A DNA stretch of 64,000 bases from Candidatus Rhodoferax odensensis (GCA_016718405.1 JADKDJ010000008.1:62001-126000), one strand, 5' to 3'; positions 17,910-26,523 are shown, counted from the first letter of the stretch. Notes: generated by a model from the letters alone, not told the origin. Translations and numbers: made by a program.

Positions 17910-18304
17910 GCTGTTCTTTCGCGAGGTGGAGTGCCGGTTGCGCCGAGTGTATACAGCAAAACCTGCGGGATAAACTGGACATGCGTTCCTCCTCAGAATG
18001 GCTTACAGCTTGGCTTGCAGCGGTTTTACCCGAAATCTATACAGGTATGAAAATACCGACAAACCCGGCAACAGGCAGTCAGCCGATTTTAGGGGCCAAT
18101 CGACCCTCCACAAAGCATCTGTCGGCAGCCACTGTCAGCACCACCAATTCGATGCACACCCTGCGCCTTCACGAGACGCAATCCCGGACTGGTGAACCCA
18201 TGGATCGCCACGGCCTTCGGCCTCGCGATGACGGTCCGGGTCAAAGGTCCGTGTGTGCCGTCGCCCGGGATTCGGGCGGCGCGCAATGACGAGTTGCTTT
18301 CACG
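17910..18304. other. Intergenic stretch with hairpin repeat related to 9611-9694
   Basis: About 395 bp without a convincing gene. From 18200 it contains a copy of the right-arm type sequence (TGGATCGCCACGGCCTTCGG, then CCTCGCGATGACG), and ending at 18292 a second GCGCAATGACGAG. Between them lies a hairpin with stem CGCCCG (18262-18267) and CGGGCG (18273-18278). It sits downstream of the last gene of the long minus-strand unit and may end or protect its transcript, although no T-run follows the hairpin. Confidence 0.5.
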
Positions 18305-20938
18305 TTAAACCAGCCCTCGCGGTTTAAGGCTTGGCCCGTGCGCGGTCTCACCAGCCGGGTCCGCCCTGCCCACCCGCTCCACCCGCCCGCGGCCCAGCTT
18401 GTAGCGGTAGTTGTTGGTCATCGGGTCGGGCACTGCGTGACACACCACATTGGCTTGATGGCCGCTGTGGTTGAAGCCGGCCTTGGTCACACCGGCGCGC
18501 ATGCCGGGGTCGAGCACGGCCACCGCGTCGAAGCTGCCCTGCGCCACCTTGATGTGTCCCTTGGCCAGCAGGCTATTGAAGTCCAGGTCGTCAGCGGCCA
18601 CGCCAAAGAACATGCCTTGCTGCACGTAGACCGTATCGTTGGTGATGCGCACCGTGTCGCCGTTTGCAATGCCACGGGCCTTGGCGTCCTGCTCGTTCAT
18701 GAACAGCAGTTGCGCCAGGCCGCGCGCCGCAGTGTAGGGCTTGCGGCGGTCATCAAAACCACTTTGCCAGACCTCGTTGATGCGGCCGTTGGTGACCCAC
18801 AGCTCATGCTTGTCGGCGCGTGGCTTGACGGCGTTGTAGAACTGCAGCCAACCGGGGAACTCCCACGGTGTTTTGAGCAGCAACGCTTTGCCGCTGTGGC
18901 TGTTGAAGCAGTGCGCCAGCCGGGTGCGCCAGGCACCGCTGGTGCTGGCAGCTTGGGTGGTGCCAGCGGCCAGGCTGGCGTCGTGCAAACGCTGGGTACC
19001 GGCCAGATTGTCCCCAACGCGATGAATCGGCGTCTGAATGCCGTCCCCACCCAGCGTGCGCAGCAGCTCGTGCGCGCGCTGGCCCTGCTCGCGCGCGCGG
19101 CGCACCAGCTCGAAGTAGTCGTACGGCGTGCCTTTGCTGTGCCGGGCCGCCTCTTCGAACACATCGTTGCTGTCGCGCCAGGCAAAGCGCTCGCCCCAGC
19201 CCATGCGCTGCGCAAACGCCTGCACCGCCCACCAGTCGGGCTTGGCCTGTCCGGGGGCGTCGGCAAAGCGGCTGTATAGGCGCAAGCGGCGCTCGCCATT
19301 GCAGCGGGTGAAGTCTTCCTCGCCCCAGGTGGCTGCGGGCAGCACGATGTCGGCATAACGGGTACCGAGCGGCTCCACCGGGTAGATGTCGGAGTTGACC
19401 AACACCATGCCACCCGCATCCGCGCGCGCGATCAAGGCGGCCGCCGCACTGGCGGCGTCGGTGCGCTGGGGTTGGTGCGCCTGCTCGGTGGTCAGGCGCG
19501 CAATGCTGCGCTCAAGTTCGCCCGATGCCGCCATGGCGCCAATCCAGGTGGTGCCAAAGACCCAGGCAAAGCGCAGTTGGCCACTCATCAACCAGTGGTC
19601 CAGGTTGAGCGGCTTCTTGCGTCGGCCGGGGTACTTTTCGGGCGACAACCAATCGGGGTAGCCGGGTGCCGACACCATGCCACGCTGGTGCCCGCCGCCC
19701 CGGCCAATGACACGCCCGGCGCGGTTCCCCGCACCGCAGATCAAGCCCATGGCGGCAAAGGACGCGCTGTTCATGTAGTTGTTGGACCAGTAGTTGCCCT
19801 TTTCCAGCATGAACGAACTCTTGGGCCGGGTGCCGTCGGCGCGGGGCCGGGCCAGCAGCTCGGCGGCGCGTTCGATCAGTGCGGCACTCACGCCGGTGAC
19901 AGCGGCCGCATCCGCCAGCCGATGCTCATCGCGCGACAGCAAGAACTTGCAGTAGTCGGCCCAGTCGCTCTGCCAGGTGCCCCAGGTGGTGCGCCACTGC
20001 CAGCCGGTGTTGCGGGTGCCACGGCCAATGCCCTGGTCCACCTCCCAGCGTTGGGCCACCCATTCGTCAATGAAAGCCTGGTCCTGCCAGCCGCGCTCCA
20101 CGATCACGCGGGCGATGGCGTTGTGCAGCAAGGTGTCGGTGCCAGGAATTACCGGCAACCACAGGCCGCCACGTTGTTCGGCCCAGGCCACGCCCATGGT
20201 GCGGTGCGGCGTGGCAAAGATCAGTCGCTTGTCGCTGTGCGCACCGCCCATGATCCAACTGGTGAACAGCGTGCTCTTGGTCTCGAACGGGTCGGTGCCG
20301 GAGAGGTACAGCACCTCGCAGGCACCCCAGTCATGGTAGCTCGGCGCAAACGCTTCCAGCCCGGCGTCGTCCAGCCCGGTGGCGTCGTTGGTGTTGGCGC
20401 ACTTGTCGTGGGGCGCAAAGGCCGGTGTGCCAACGCCGTCAAACGCCAGTTTGGTAATCGCGTAGGTGTTCTCGAAATACTGGTACGAATAGGCCTTGAT
20501 GCCCCAGGCGTGTTCGCCTTGCCGGGCCAACACGTGCTTGGAGACCGTGGCCATCACCTGCATGGCGGTGTCCCACGACACCGGTTGCAGGCTGCCGTTG
20601 ACCCGCAGCAAGGGCGTGCTCAGGCGTTCGCGGGTGCGGTTGGCGCTGTTGTGGCACTTCTGCGCCAGGGTGCCGCCGCGCATCGAGTGGTTGCCCGCCG
20701 GGTTGACGGTGCTCACCTGCGCATCGGGCAGCACCAGCACATGGTGCGGGCGGCCCTGCCACTGCACCACGTTGTGCTGCGCCGGGTTGGCAAACGGCAC
20801 GCTGGGGTCGGGCGCGCCGCGCGCATCGGTAGGCCAGCGCCAGACCCGGTAGCTGCAGCCCACCACGCAGTAGTCGCATGCGGTGGTGAACTGCTGCGCG
20901 CCCAGTGGTGGGCGCGGGGGCGCGGCCGAGTCACTCAT
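18305..20938 (-). CDS. AioA/IdrA-like molybdopterin oxidoreductase, large subunit
   Basis: This 877-residue enzyme belongs to the DMSO-reductase family near arsenite oxidase AioA and iodate reductase IdrA. Fe-S ligands C21, C24 and C28 (CDYCVVGC) match AioA spacing; the fourth position is Ser98 (the AioA 3Fe-4S situation) or nearby Cys95. Further family features are GNHSMRGGTLAQ (82-93), GTDPFETKSTLFTSWIMGG and WVFGTTWIGAMA. The AioA arsenite-binding region (CHATRxMGxGELN, from memory) is replaced by CANTNDATGLDDAGLEAF, so arsenite oxidation is doubtful. It has no signal peptide and would be co-exported with the Tat-bearing Rieske subunit, whose gene it overlaps by 8 bp (start ATG 20938). The order Rieske-then-Mo is as in aioBA, but the dihaem partner upstream recalls idrABP1P2. 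No arsenic genes are nearby. Substrate unknown. Confidence 0.8.
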   Translation of the reverse strand: MSDSAAPPRPPLGAQQFTTACDYCVVGCSYRVWRWPTDARGAPDPSVPFANPAQHNVVQWQGRPHHVLVLPDAQVSTVNPAGNHSMRGGTLAQKCHNSANRTRERLSTPLLRVNGSLQPVSWDTAMQVMATVSKHVLARQGEHAWGIKAYSYQYFENTYAITKLAFDGVGTPAFAPHDKCANTNDATGLDDAGLEAFAPSYHDWGACEVLYLSGTDPFETKSTLFTSWIMGGAHSDKRLIFATPHRTMGVAWAEQRGGLWLPVIPGTDTLLHNAIARVIVERGWQDQAFIDEWVAQRWEVDQGIGRGTRNTGWQWRTTWGTWQSDWADYCKFLLSRDEHRLADAAAVTGVSAALIERAAELLARPRADGTRPKSSFMLEKGNYWSNNYMNSASFAAMGLICGAGNRAGRVIGRGGGHQRGMVSAPGYPDWLSPEKYPGRRKKPLNLDHWLMSGQLRFAWVFGTTWIGAMAASGELERSIARLTTEQAHQPQRTDAASAAAALIARADAGGMVLVNSDIYPVEPLGTRYADIVLPAATWGEEDFTRCNGERRLRLYSRFADAPGQAKPDWWAVQAFAQRMGWGERFAWRDSNDVFEEAARHSKGTPYDYFELVRRAREQGQRAHELLRTLGGDGIQTPIHRVGDNLAGTQRLHDASLAAGTTQAASTSGAWRTRLAHCFNSHSGKALLLKTPWEFPGWLQFYNAVKPRADKHELWVTNGRINEVWQSGFDDRRKPYTAARGLAQLLFMNEQDAKARGIANGDTVRITNDTVYVQQGMFFGVAADDLDFNSLLAKGHIKVAQGSFDAVAVLDPGMRAGVTKAGFNHSGHQANVVCHAVPDPMTNNYRYKLGRGRVERVGRADPAGETAHGPSLKPRGLV

Positions 20939-21440
20939 GCGGGACCACGCCAAACACCAGGCCCTGCATGCCCACCGCCACGATGTCGTCGCCGTCCTGG
21001 CGCAGCAGCACCTGCGGCAGGCTCTGCGTGGCGTGGCCGGTGACGACAATGCCGTGGCGGGTCAGGTCGAAGGTGCTCAGGTGGCGCGGGCACGGCCCCA
21101 GCACGGCGTGGCGAGGCTGCAGCGTGCCGCGCAGGTCACCCCCCATGTGGCTGCAACGCGCGCTGAAGGCGACCACGTCGCGTTGCGGGCCAATACCCCC
21201 GGCCGCCGGTTCACCCAGCTTGACCAGCACATTGGCAAACCCCGGCGCGGGGTAGTCAAACCAGACCGGCACACCGGTGCTCAGCGCCGACAGGCGAGCC
21301 AGCGGCAGCGGCGGGTGCGCGGCCTGTTCGGCCCACACCGGAGCGGCCATGCCGGGTACCGCCGACAACAGGGTCAGGCGCGCGCCCGCCAGCAGCAGCG
21401 TGCGGCGCGACAGGCAGTGCGGCGTGTGGCTATCGTCCAT
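20931..21440 (-). CDS. Rieske 2Fe-2S subunit (AioB/IdrB-like), Tat-exported
   Basis: This 169-residue protein opens with a twin-arginine signal (SRRTLLLAGARLTLL, residues 11-25; cleavage near AWA/VWA-EQ) and should carry the folded Mo subunit with it to the periplasm. The Rieske cluster ligands are C96 and H98 (CSHMGG) and C117 and H120 (CPRH). The two cysteines that usually form a disulfide beside the cluster are replaced by Gly101 and Arg119, which in some arsenite oxidases also occurs and changes potential and stability. The C-terminal part (VVTGHATQSLPQVLLRQ, IVAVGMQGLVFG) matches AioB. The gene overlaps the tetrahaem gene by 11 bp and the Mo subunit gene by 8 bp. Confidence 0.85.
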   Translation of the reverse strand: MDDSHTPHCLSRRTLLLAGARLTLLSAVPGMAAPVWAEQAAHPPLPLARLSALSTGVPVWFDYPAPGFANVLVKLGEPAAGGIGPQRDVVAFSARCSHMGGDLRGTLQPRHAVLGPCPRHLSTFDLTRHGIVVTGHATQSLPQVLLRQDGDDIVAVGMQGLVFGVVPHE

Positions 21441-23664
21441 GAGAGGCCGCCGTTTCCAGAGCTTGTGAGGCGGGCACTACCGGTGGCGCCATGCCTGGCG
21501 GCTGGTCCATGCTGAGCGACTCCAGGAACGCCACCAGATCGGTCTTCTCCTGCTCGCTCAGGCCCAGCGGCTGCAACAGCGGCGACTTGTGGGGCGACGA
21601 CCCGCCGCCGCGGTCAAAGAACTCCACCACCTCGCGCAACGTTTCGAAGACACCGTTGTGCATGTACGGCGCGGTGTAACGCAGCTCGCGCAGCGAGGGT
21701 GTGCGAAAGCGCCCACGGTCGCTGGGCACGCCGGTTTGGTAGAACAGCCCCAGGTCGTCGCTGCTGGCGCGGTAGTCGGTGTGACTGACTCCGCGTTGCA
21801 GGTTCTGCCAGCGCGCGGTCACTTGCAGCAAGGGGTGGCTGTCCATCAGCGCCAGGCGTGGCACATCGAGCGCGTGGTAACGCTGGTCCGACAGCAGCGC
21901 GCCATGGTGGCACTGGATGCAGCGCGCCTTGCCGACAAACAGGCCATGACCGCGCTGCGCCGAGGCCGACAGGGCGTCGCGCTGGCCCGCCTGCCAGCGG
22001 TCAAAGGGCACGCGCCGCGGGTCCGACACCAGCGTGCGCTCAAACGCGGCAATGGCCTGCCAGGCCTGCTCGATGCGCGGCCAAGCGCTGCCAAACACCT
22101 CGCGAAAGCGGCGCACGTACTCGGGCACCAGGCGCAGGCGCATCTCCATCATGGCTTCGTCGCCATTGCCTGCCACCGCGCCGGTGGCGGCCGACTGCGC
22201 CTGGCGCTCCAGACTGGCAGCGGCGCCGTCCCAGAACAGCCGCTGGTAGTGCGCCGCGTTCAGAATGGTTTGCGAGTTGCGCCAGTGCCGCGTGCCCGGA
22301 TAACCACGCGATACCGCGTCCGGTTCACCCCAGCCGGCGCTGGGCGCGTGGCACGAGACACAGGCCGTGGAGCCATTGCCGGACAAACGGGTGTCCCAAA
22401 ACAGCAGGCGGCCAAGCGCCACCTTCTGCGCGCTCATCGGGTTGTCGGTGGGCACCGCCACCGTGGGCAGCGGACCCAGTGGCTGCGGCGCGGCAGTAGC
22501 GGCCTCACTCGCGGCTGGCGCCTGGGATCTGGCGGATTGTGTTATTGGCACGGGCAGCGGCGCGCTGGGGGCAGCAACACGGTAGTCATAGGCGGGCGGC
22601 TCAAGCGTGGTTGGCTGCGGCCCAGACAGTGCGCGCAGCAGCGCCACCAGGGCCGCGCGTTCGGTACCGTTCAGGCCCAGCGGCGCCAGTTCGCTGCCGG
22701 GTCCGCCACCCTGGTCGTGAAACGCCACCACCTGCTCCAAAGTGGCCAGCGAACCGTTGTGCAGGTACGGTCCGGTGTGCGCCAAGCCCCGCAGCGCGGG
22801 CGTGACAAAGCGCCCGCGGTCGGCCTCGGCTTTGCTCACCGCATAGGTGCCAACATCGCTGCGCTGGGCCATGTAGTTGGGCACGCCCATGGTGGCGTGG
22901 TGGCGCAGCAGCGTCACCATGCGCGCTGGCTCGGCGGCGACCAGGGGCGACTGCGGCACGCCCAGGCGGTAGGCCTGACCGTTGCTGCCCAATGGCCCGT
23001 TGTGACACTGCGCGCAACGCGCCTTGCCATGAAACAGCGCCAGCCCGAGCCGCACCGGCGCGGGCAAGCTGACCGCCTGCCCACCCAGCGCCCGGTCCAC
23101 CAGCGTGGCCTGGGCATCCAGCGTTTTGAGGTACTCCGCAATGGCCACAAAGAGCTGCGGACCGTAGGGTTCGCTGTCAACGCCAAAGGCCTGGCGCCAC
23201 AAGGCGGTCAAAGCAGGCGTTTGCCCAATACGCTCTTGCACCAGCCGCGCATCGGCGTTCATGAAGTGGGCCTCGGTCACCATGTCGCGCACAGCCGTGG
23301 GCAGGTCGCCGCCGTCAAGGCGGCCATCCCACATCAGGCGGCGTTTGAGGCGCACCGACTGCAGGCCCGGCGTGTTGCGAAAGTAGTCGGTGCCGTTGTA
23401 GCCGTTGGACAGGGCCAGGCCATCGGCAAAGCCGCGCTTGGGCGCATGGCAACTGGCGCAACTGCGGCTGCCATCACCCGACAGACGTGGCTCAAAAAAC
23501 AAGTGCCGCCCCAGCTCGGCCAGCGCCGCGTTGACCTTGGCCGGTGCCGGCAGCGGCTGCAGCTTGGGCTCGGCAGCGAGCGTGCACGCAGCGCCAACGG
23601 CCAGGCCCAAGGCCACCGCGGCACGCCGACAATGCGCCAGCGGCGCAACGCAACGCCAGTTCAT
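21430..23664 (-). CDS. Tetrahaem protein: two fused MauG/CCP-type dihaem domains
   Basis: This 744-residue exported protein has a signal peptide (about residues 1-31) and two tandem dihaem cytochrome c peroxidase/MauG domains. Haem motifs are CASCH (69-73) and CAQCH (217-221) in domain 1, CVSCH (435-439) and CIQCH (582-586) in domain 2. A Pro/Ala-rich linker of about 55 residues (350-405) joins them, with no second signal. Both domains keep the TPxLR...PYxHNG...ExVxFxDxGG region. ATG 23664 overlaps the preceding cytochrome gene's stop (ATGA). Two roles fit: the peroxidase partner of an iodate-reductase-like enzyme (IdrP1 and IdrP2 fused), or a MauG-like maturase for the tryptophan tryptophylquinone cofactor of the upstream amine dehydrogenase. 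Confidence 0.85.
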   Translation of the reverse strand: MNWRCVAPLAHCRRAAVALGLAVGAACTLAAEPKLQPLPAPAKVNAALAELGRHLFFEPRLSGDGSRSCASCHAPKRGFADGLALSNGYNGTDYFRNTPGLQSVRLKRRLMWDGRLDGGDLPTAVRDMVTEAHFMNADARLVQERIGQTPALTALWRQAFGVDSEPYGPQLFVAIAEYLKTLDAQATLVDRALGGQAVSLPAPVRLGLALFHGKARCAQCHNGPLGSNGQAYRLGVPQSPLVAAEPARMVTLLRHHATMGVPNYMAQRSDVGTYAVSKAEADRGRFVTPALRGLAHTGPYLHNGSLATLEQVVAFHDQGGGPGSELAPLGLNGTERAALVALLRALSGPQPTTLEPPAYDYRVAAPSAPLPVPITQSARSQAPAASEAATAAPQPLGPLPTVAVPTDNPMSAQKVALGRLLFWDTRLSGNGSTACVSCHAPSAGWGEPDAVSRGYPGTRHWRNSQTILNAAHYQRLFWDGAAASLERQAQSAATGAVAGNGDEAMMEMRLRLVPEYVRRFREVFGSAWPRIEQAWQAIAAFERTLVSDPRRVPFDRWQAGQRDALSASAQRGHGLFVGKARCIQCHHGALLSDQRYHALDVPRLALMDSHPLLQVTARWQNLQRGVSHTDYRASSDDLGLFYQTGVPSDRGRFRTPSLRELRYTAPYMHNGVFETLREVVEFFDRGGGSSPHKSPLLQPLGLSEQEKTDLVAFLESLSMDQPPGMAPPVVPASQALETAASHGR

Positions 23665-24011
23665 TTGACCGACCTCTCGCCCCGGTAGACCACCAGCGGC
23701 GCTTGCTGCAAGATCACGTGGCAACTGCGCTTCCAGCTCAGTATCTCGTCGCTCAGGCGTTCGTTCTCCTGCGCGCTGAGCCTGCGCCGTTCGCCCAGCG
23801 CCGTGTTGAAGAAGAAGCTGCGCCCGGCCACCCCTTGTATGAAATGCGCGCCCAGCGGCAGCGTGACACGCACCGCCTCGGGCGGCGGCAGGTGGCAACC
23901 CAGGCAGTTGAGCGCATACAGCGTGTTGGCCGACTGACCCGCCAGCGCCAGCGCCGGGACCAGCATGGATGCGGCTGTCAGCAGCAAAAAGCGTGGGAAG
24001 GCGCGCCGCAT
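23661..24011 (-). CDS. Small exported monohaem cytochrome c
   Basis: This 116-residue protein has a signal peptide (residues 1-25, LALA-GQ) and one haem motif, CLGCH, near residues 36-40, followed by LPPPEAVRVTLPLGAHFIQG. It has none of the common class I cytochrome features after that, so it is an atypical cytochrome c. A second cysteine pair is absent. It overlaps the tetrahaem gene by ATGA, so it is likely its electron partner in the periplasm. It begins 43 bp after the aldehyde dehydrogenase gene. Confidence 0.75.
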   Translation of the reverse strand: MRRAFPRFLLLTAASMLVPALALAGQSANTLYALNCLGCHLPPPEAVRVTLPLGAHFIQGVAGRSFFFNTALGERRRLSAQENERLSDEILSWKRSCHVILQQAPLVVYRGERSVK

Positions 24012-24054
24012 AAGGCTCTCGTCAAGAGAACAGCTTGCGGTCCATGCGCCGTGG

Positions 24055-25485
24055 CTACTTCTTGATGCTGATGACCTGAGGCCGGGTCACTGCCTTCAAG
24101 CCTTCCACACCAAACTCGACGCCGTAGCCCGAACCCTTGATGCCACCGAAGGGCACCATCGGGTGAATCATGCCGTGCTGGTTGATCCACACCGTGCCGG
24201 CCTGAATGCGCCCGGCCACTTCCTTGGCGCGCTCGACATTGGCCGACCAGACCGAGGCACCCAGGCCCGCGCTGAGCCGGTTGGCACTGGCCACCGCCTG
24301 GTCCACGTCCTGGTATTTGATGATGGGCAACACCGGGCCAAACTGCTCTTCGTCAACCAGGCGGTCGCCGTCGTGCAGGCCGGTGACCAAGGTCAGCGGA
24401 TAGAAGTAGCCGGCCCCGCCCTTGGGCTCGCCGCCGCAGACGATGGTGCCGCCAGCTTTTTTGGCACTCTCCACCAGGTCCACCACCTTGTCGTACTGCA
24501 TTCTGTTCTGGATCGGGCCCATCACCATGCCGTCTTGCAGACCATTGCCCATGGGCATGGCCTGCGCCAGTTCCTTGAGCGCCTGCACGGTGGCGTCATA
24601 AATACTCTCGTGCACGTACAGACGCTTGGCGCAGGCACAGGTTTGTCCCATGTTGATGAAGGCGCCCCAGAACAGCCCCATGGCCATCGCCTTGGGGTCG
24701 GCATCGGGCAACATGATGGCGGCATCGTTGCCACCCAGCTCCATCGTGGTGGGCACCATGTTGCGCGCCGCCGCCTCGGCGATGCGCGCGCCGGTGCGCC
24801 CCGAGCCGGTGAACATGATCTTGTCAATGCCGGGGTCGCTGGTCAGCCAGGCACCGACTTCGCCCGCGCCGCTGACGGTGTTGACCACGCCTGGGGGCAG
24901 CACGGTGTTGATCAAACGCACCAGCTCCAGCGTGCCAATGGTGGTGTACTCCGACGGTTTGATCACCACCGTGCTGCCCGAGCGGATGGAGGGAATGATC
25001 TGCCAGATGGCAATCAGCAGGGGCCAGTTCCAGGGCGCCACCGCCGCCACCACGCCAAAGGGCTTGCGGTGCACTTCATCGCGGCGGGTGTCGTCCTCGA
25101 ACACCACTTCCACCGGCAGCTCCAGGCTGGCGGGCACCTGGGTCCAGACCTCGCAGCCCCACAACTCGAAACGCGCGCCGGGTACTTGGTCAGGGCCGAC
25201 GCCGCCCAGTGGTTTGCCCTGCTCTTTGGTCACCCACTCGGCCAGGTAGGGCGCGTTGGCCTTGATCACCTCGGCCACCTGCATCATCAGCGCCTTGCGC
25301 TCGGCATCCGGCCGTGCCGCCCAGGCCGGCTGGGCCGCACGCGCGGCGGCAATCGCTTGCTTGACCTGCGCGGGCGAGCACACCGGCACCGTGCCCAGTG
25401 TTTCGCCGGTGGCCGGATTGATCGACGCCAGCACCTGTTCGGAGGCGACCGGCTGGCCATTGATCGTATTGAGATAGCTTGTCAT
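24055..25485 (-). CDS. NAD(P)-dependent aldehyde dehydrogenase
   Basis: This 476-residue protein carries the ALDH signatures PWNWPL, the glutamate motif MELGGND, catalytic Cys283 in GQTCAC and EEQFGPVLPI. Its place in the long unit suggests it oxidises the aldehyde released by the upstream aromatic amine dehydrogenase, for example phenylacetaldehyde or a hydroxyphenylacetaldehyde, to the acid. That substrate is inference from context; the sequence alone is that of a broad-range ALDH. The opening MTSYLNTINGQPVAS is normal, and GGAG lies before the ATG. The double-Cys active-site segment is common in this subfamily. Confidence 0.9.
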   Translation of the reverse strand: MTSYLNTINGQPVASEQVLASINPATGETLGTVPVCSPAQVKQAIAAARAAQPAWAARPDAERKALMMQVAEVIKANAPYLAEWVTKEQGKPLGGVGPDQVPGARFELWGCEVWTQVPASLELPVEVVFEDDTRRDEVHRKPFGVVAAVAPWNWPLLIAIWQIIPSIRSGSTVVIKPSEYTTIGTLELVRLINTVLPPGVVNTVSGAGEVGAWLTSDPGIDKIMFTGSGRTGARIAEAAARNMVPTTMELGGNDAAIMLPDADPKAMAMGLFWGAFINMGQTCACAKRLYVHESIYDATVQALKELAQAMPMGNGLQDGMVMGPIQNRMQYDKVVDLVESAKKAGGTIVCGGEPKGGAGYFYPLTLVTGLHDGDRLVDEEQFGPVLPIIKYQDVDQAVASANRLSAGLGASVWSANVERAKEVAGRIQAGTVWINQHGMIHPMVPFGGIKGSGYGVEFGVEGLKAVTRPQVISIKK

Positions 25486-25560
25486 GAAGAGCTCCAGTTG
25501 AATGAGTGGGTCAGTGAGTCGGTGAAGGAAATTCGGCGCAGCACCGCCGGGCGCTGGGAA

Positions 25561-26523
25561 TCACTTGAGTGGGCCGCCAAGGCCGGTCAAGGTGAAGGAC
25601 TGCGGCAGACCGCCCTCGGTGGCGATCAAGGCGGTGTGCGACTGCCGCTCGGGCCGGACCTGCGTGCTGAAGGTTTGGCCGCCGTCGCGGCTGCGCGCCA
25701 CCACGCCGCCAAGCCCGACCAGCACCAGCTCGCCATCGGGCCGCTGCAGGCCCGCCGTGAAAGCCTGGTCGGTGCCACTTTGAACGTCGCGCCAACTGCG
25801 CCCCTGGTCGGCGCTGAGCAACACGTGGCCACGCATGCCCCATACCATCAGCGTGCCGTCTTTAAGCGCCAGGCCGCCCCAGATCGAGCCTTTGTAGGGC
25901 AGCTTGACGGCCGTGAAGGTGTTGCCACCGTCGTCAGAACGAAACAGGCCGCCGGCCTCGGCGGTAACCCATAGCGTGGCGTTGGGGCCGACAAAGACCT
26001 GGTACAGGTGGCGATCGGCCTGTTCGCCCTGAACCAGCGTCAACGTGTGCCAATGACTACCGCCGTCGCGGGTTTGCATGGCGTGTCCAAACGCACCTAC
26101 TGCCAGGCCCTCTTGGGCGTTGGCAAAGTGCACCGAGAACAGCACCACCTCCGGCCCCGCCCGATGCCGCACGGTCCAGTTTTCACCGCCATCGGTGCTG
26201 GCCAGCACCACCCCGCCGTGCCCGACCGCAAAGCCCAGTTTGTCGTCCACAAAGCTCACGGCGGTGAGCGTCTCGCGCGTGGCCACGCGGCTCGCCTGGC
26301 GCCAGCTCTGGCCGTTGTCGTCCGACAGCAAGACCGTGCCGTAGTCGCCCACGCTCACCAGCCGTTTGCCTGCGCGTGCCGCCGCCAGCATCGGCGCGCG
26401 GCTGGCCTGCGGCGACTGGAACGCCGCTGCCGACTGCGCCGGTGCCACGGGTCCGGTTGCGGGTGCCGGTGCAGCCAAGGCCGTCGCCGCCGTCACCAGC
26501 AGCACGCTGCCAATGCGCCTCAT
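25561..26523 (-). CDS. YCF48-like beta-propeller protein, exported
   Basis: This 320-residue protein has a signal peptide and at least six Asp-box (BNR) repeats: SDDNGQSW, STDGGENW, TRDGGSHW, SDDGGNTF, SADQGRSW and SRDGGQTF. It resembles the YCF48/HCF136 family. In non-photosynthetic proteobacteria such proteins sit beside MMPL/RND transporters and DUF1302/DUF1329 genes, as here, and are thought to act in the periplasm as an accessory of that export system; the exact role is unknown. It overlaps the TerB-like gene by ATGA (26520-26523). Confidence 0.85.
   Translation of the reverse strand: MRRIGSVLLVTAATALAAPAPATGPVAPAQSAAAFQSPQASRAPMLAAARAGKRLVSVGDYGTVLLSDDNGQSWRQASRVATRETLTAVSFVDDKLGFAVGHGGVVLASTDGGENWTVRHRAGPEVVLFSVHFANAQEGLAVGAFGHAMQTRDGGSHWHTLTLVQGEQADRHLYQVFVGPNATLWVTAEAGGLFRSDDGGNTFTAVKLPYKGSIWGGLALKDGTLMVWGMRGHVLLSADQGRSWRDVQSGTDQAFTAGLQRPDGELVLVGLGGVVARSRDGGQTFSTQVRPERQSHTALIATEGGLPQSFTLTGLGGPLK

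Noticed and set aside
18260..18280. Intrinsic terminator after the Mo subunit gene
   Set aside because: The CGCCCG/CGGGCG hairpin has no T-run on either side, so it is listed only as part of the repeat.
19472..21043. Long plus-strand open frame (523 codons) opposite the Mo subunit gene
   Set aside because: It is rich in His, Gly, Ala and Arg with no domain or signal, and mirrors the codon pattern of the real gene. The same holds for 21589-23688, 28022-29524 and 29634-31268.
18305..21440. Arsenite oxidase aioBA as a firm call
   Set aside because: The arsenite-site region is not conserved, no arsenic resistance or aioXSR genes are near, and dihaem partners are not part of aio operons.
23665..23898. 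Longer start for the tetrahaem protein (822 residues)
   Set aside because: The extra residues are out-of-frame reading of the small cytochrome gene; ATG 23664 with an ATGA overlap gives a proper signal peptide.
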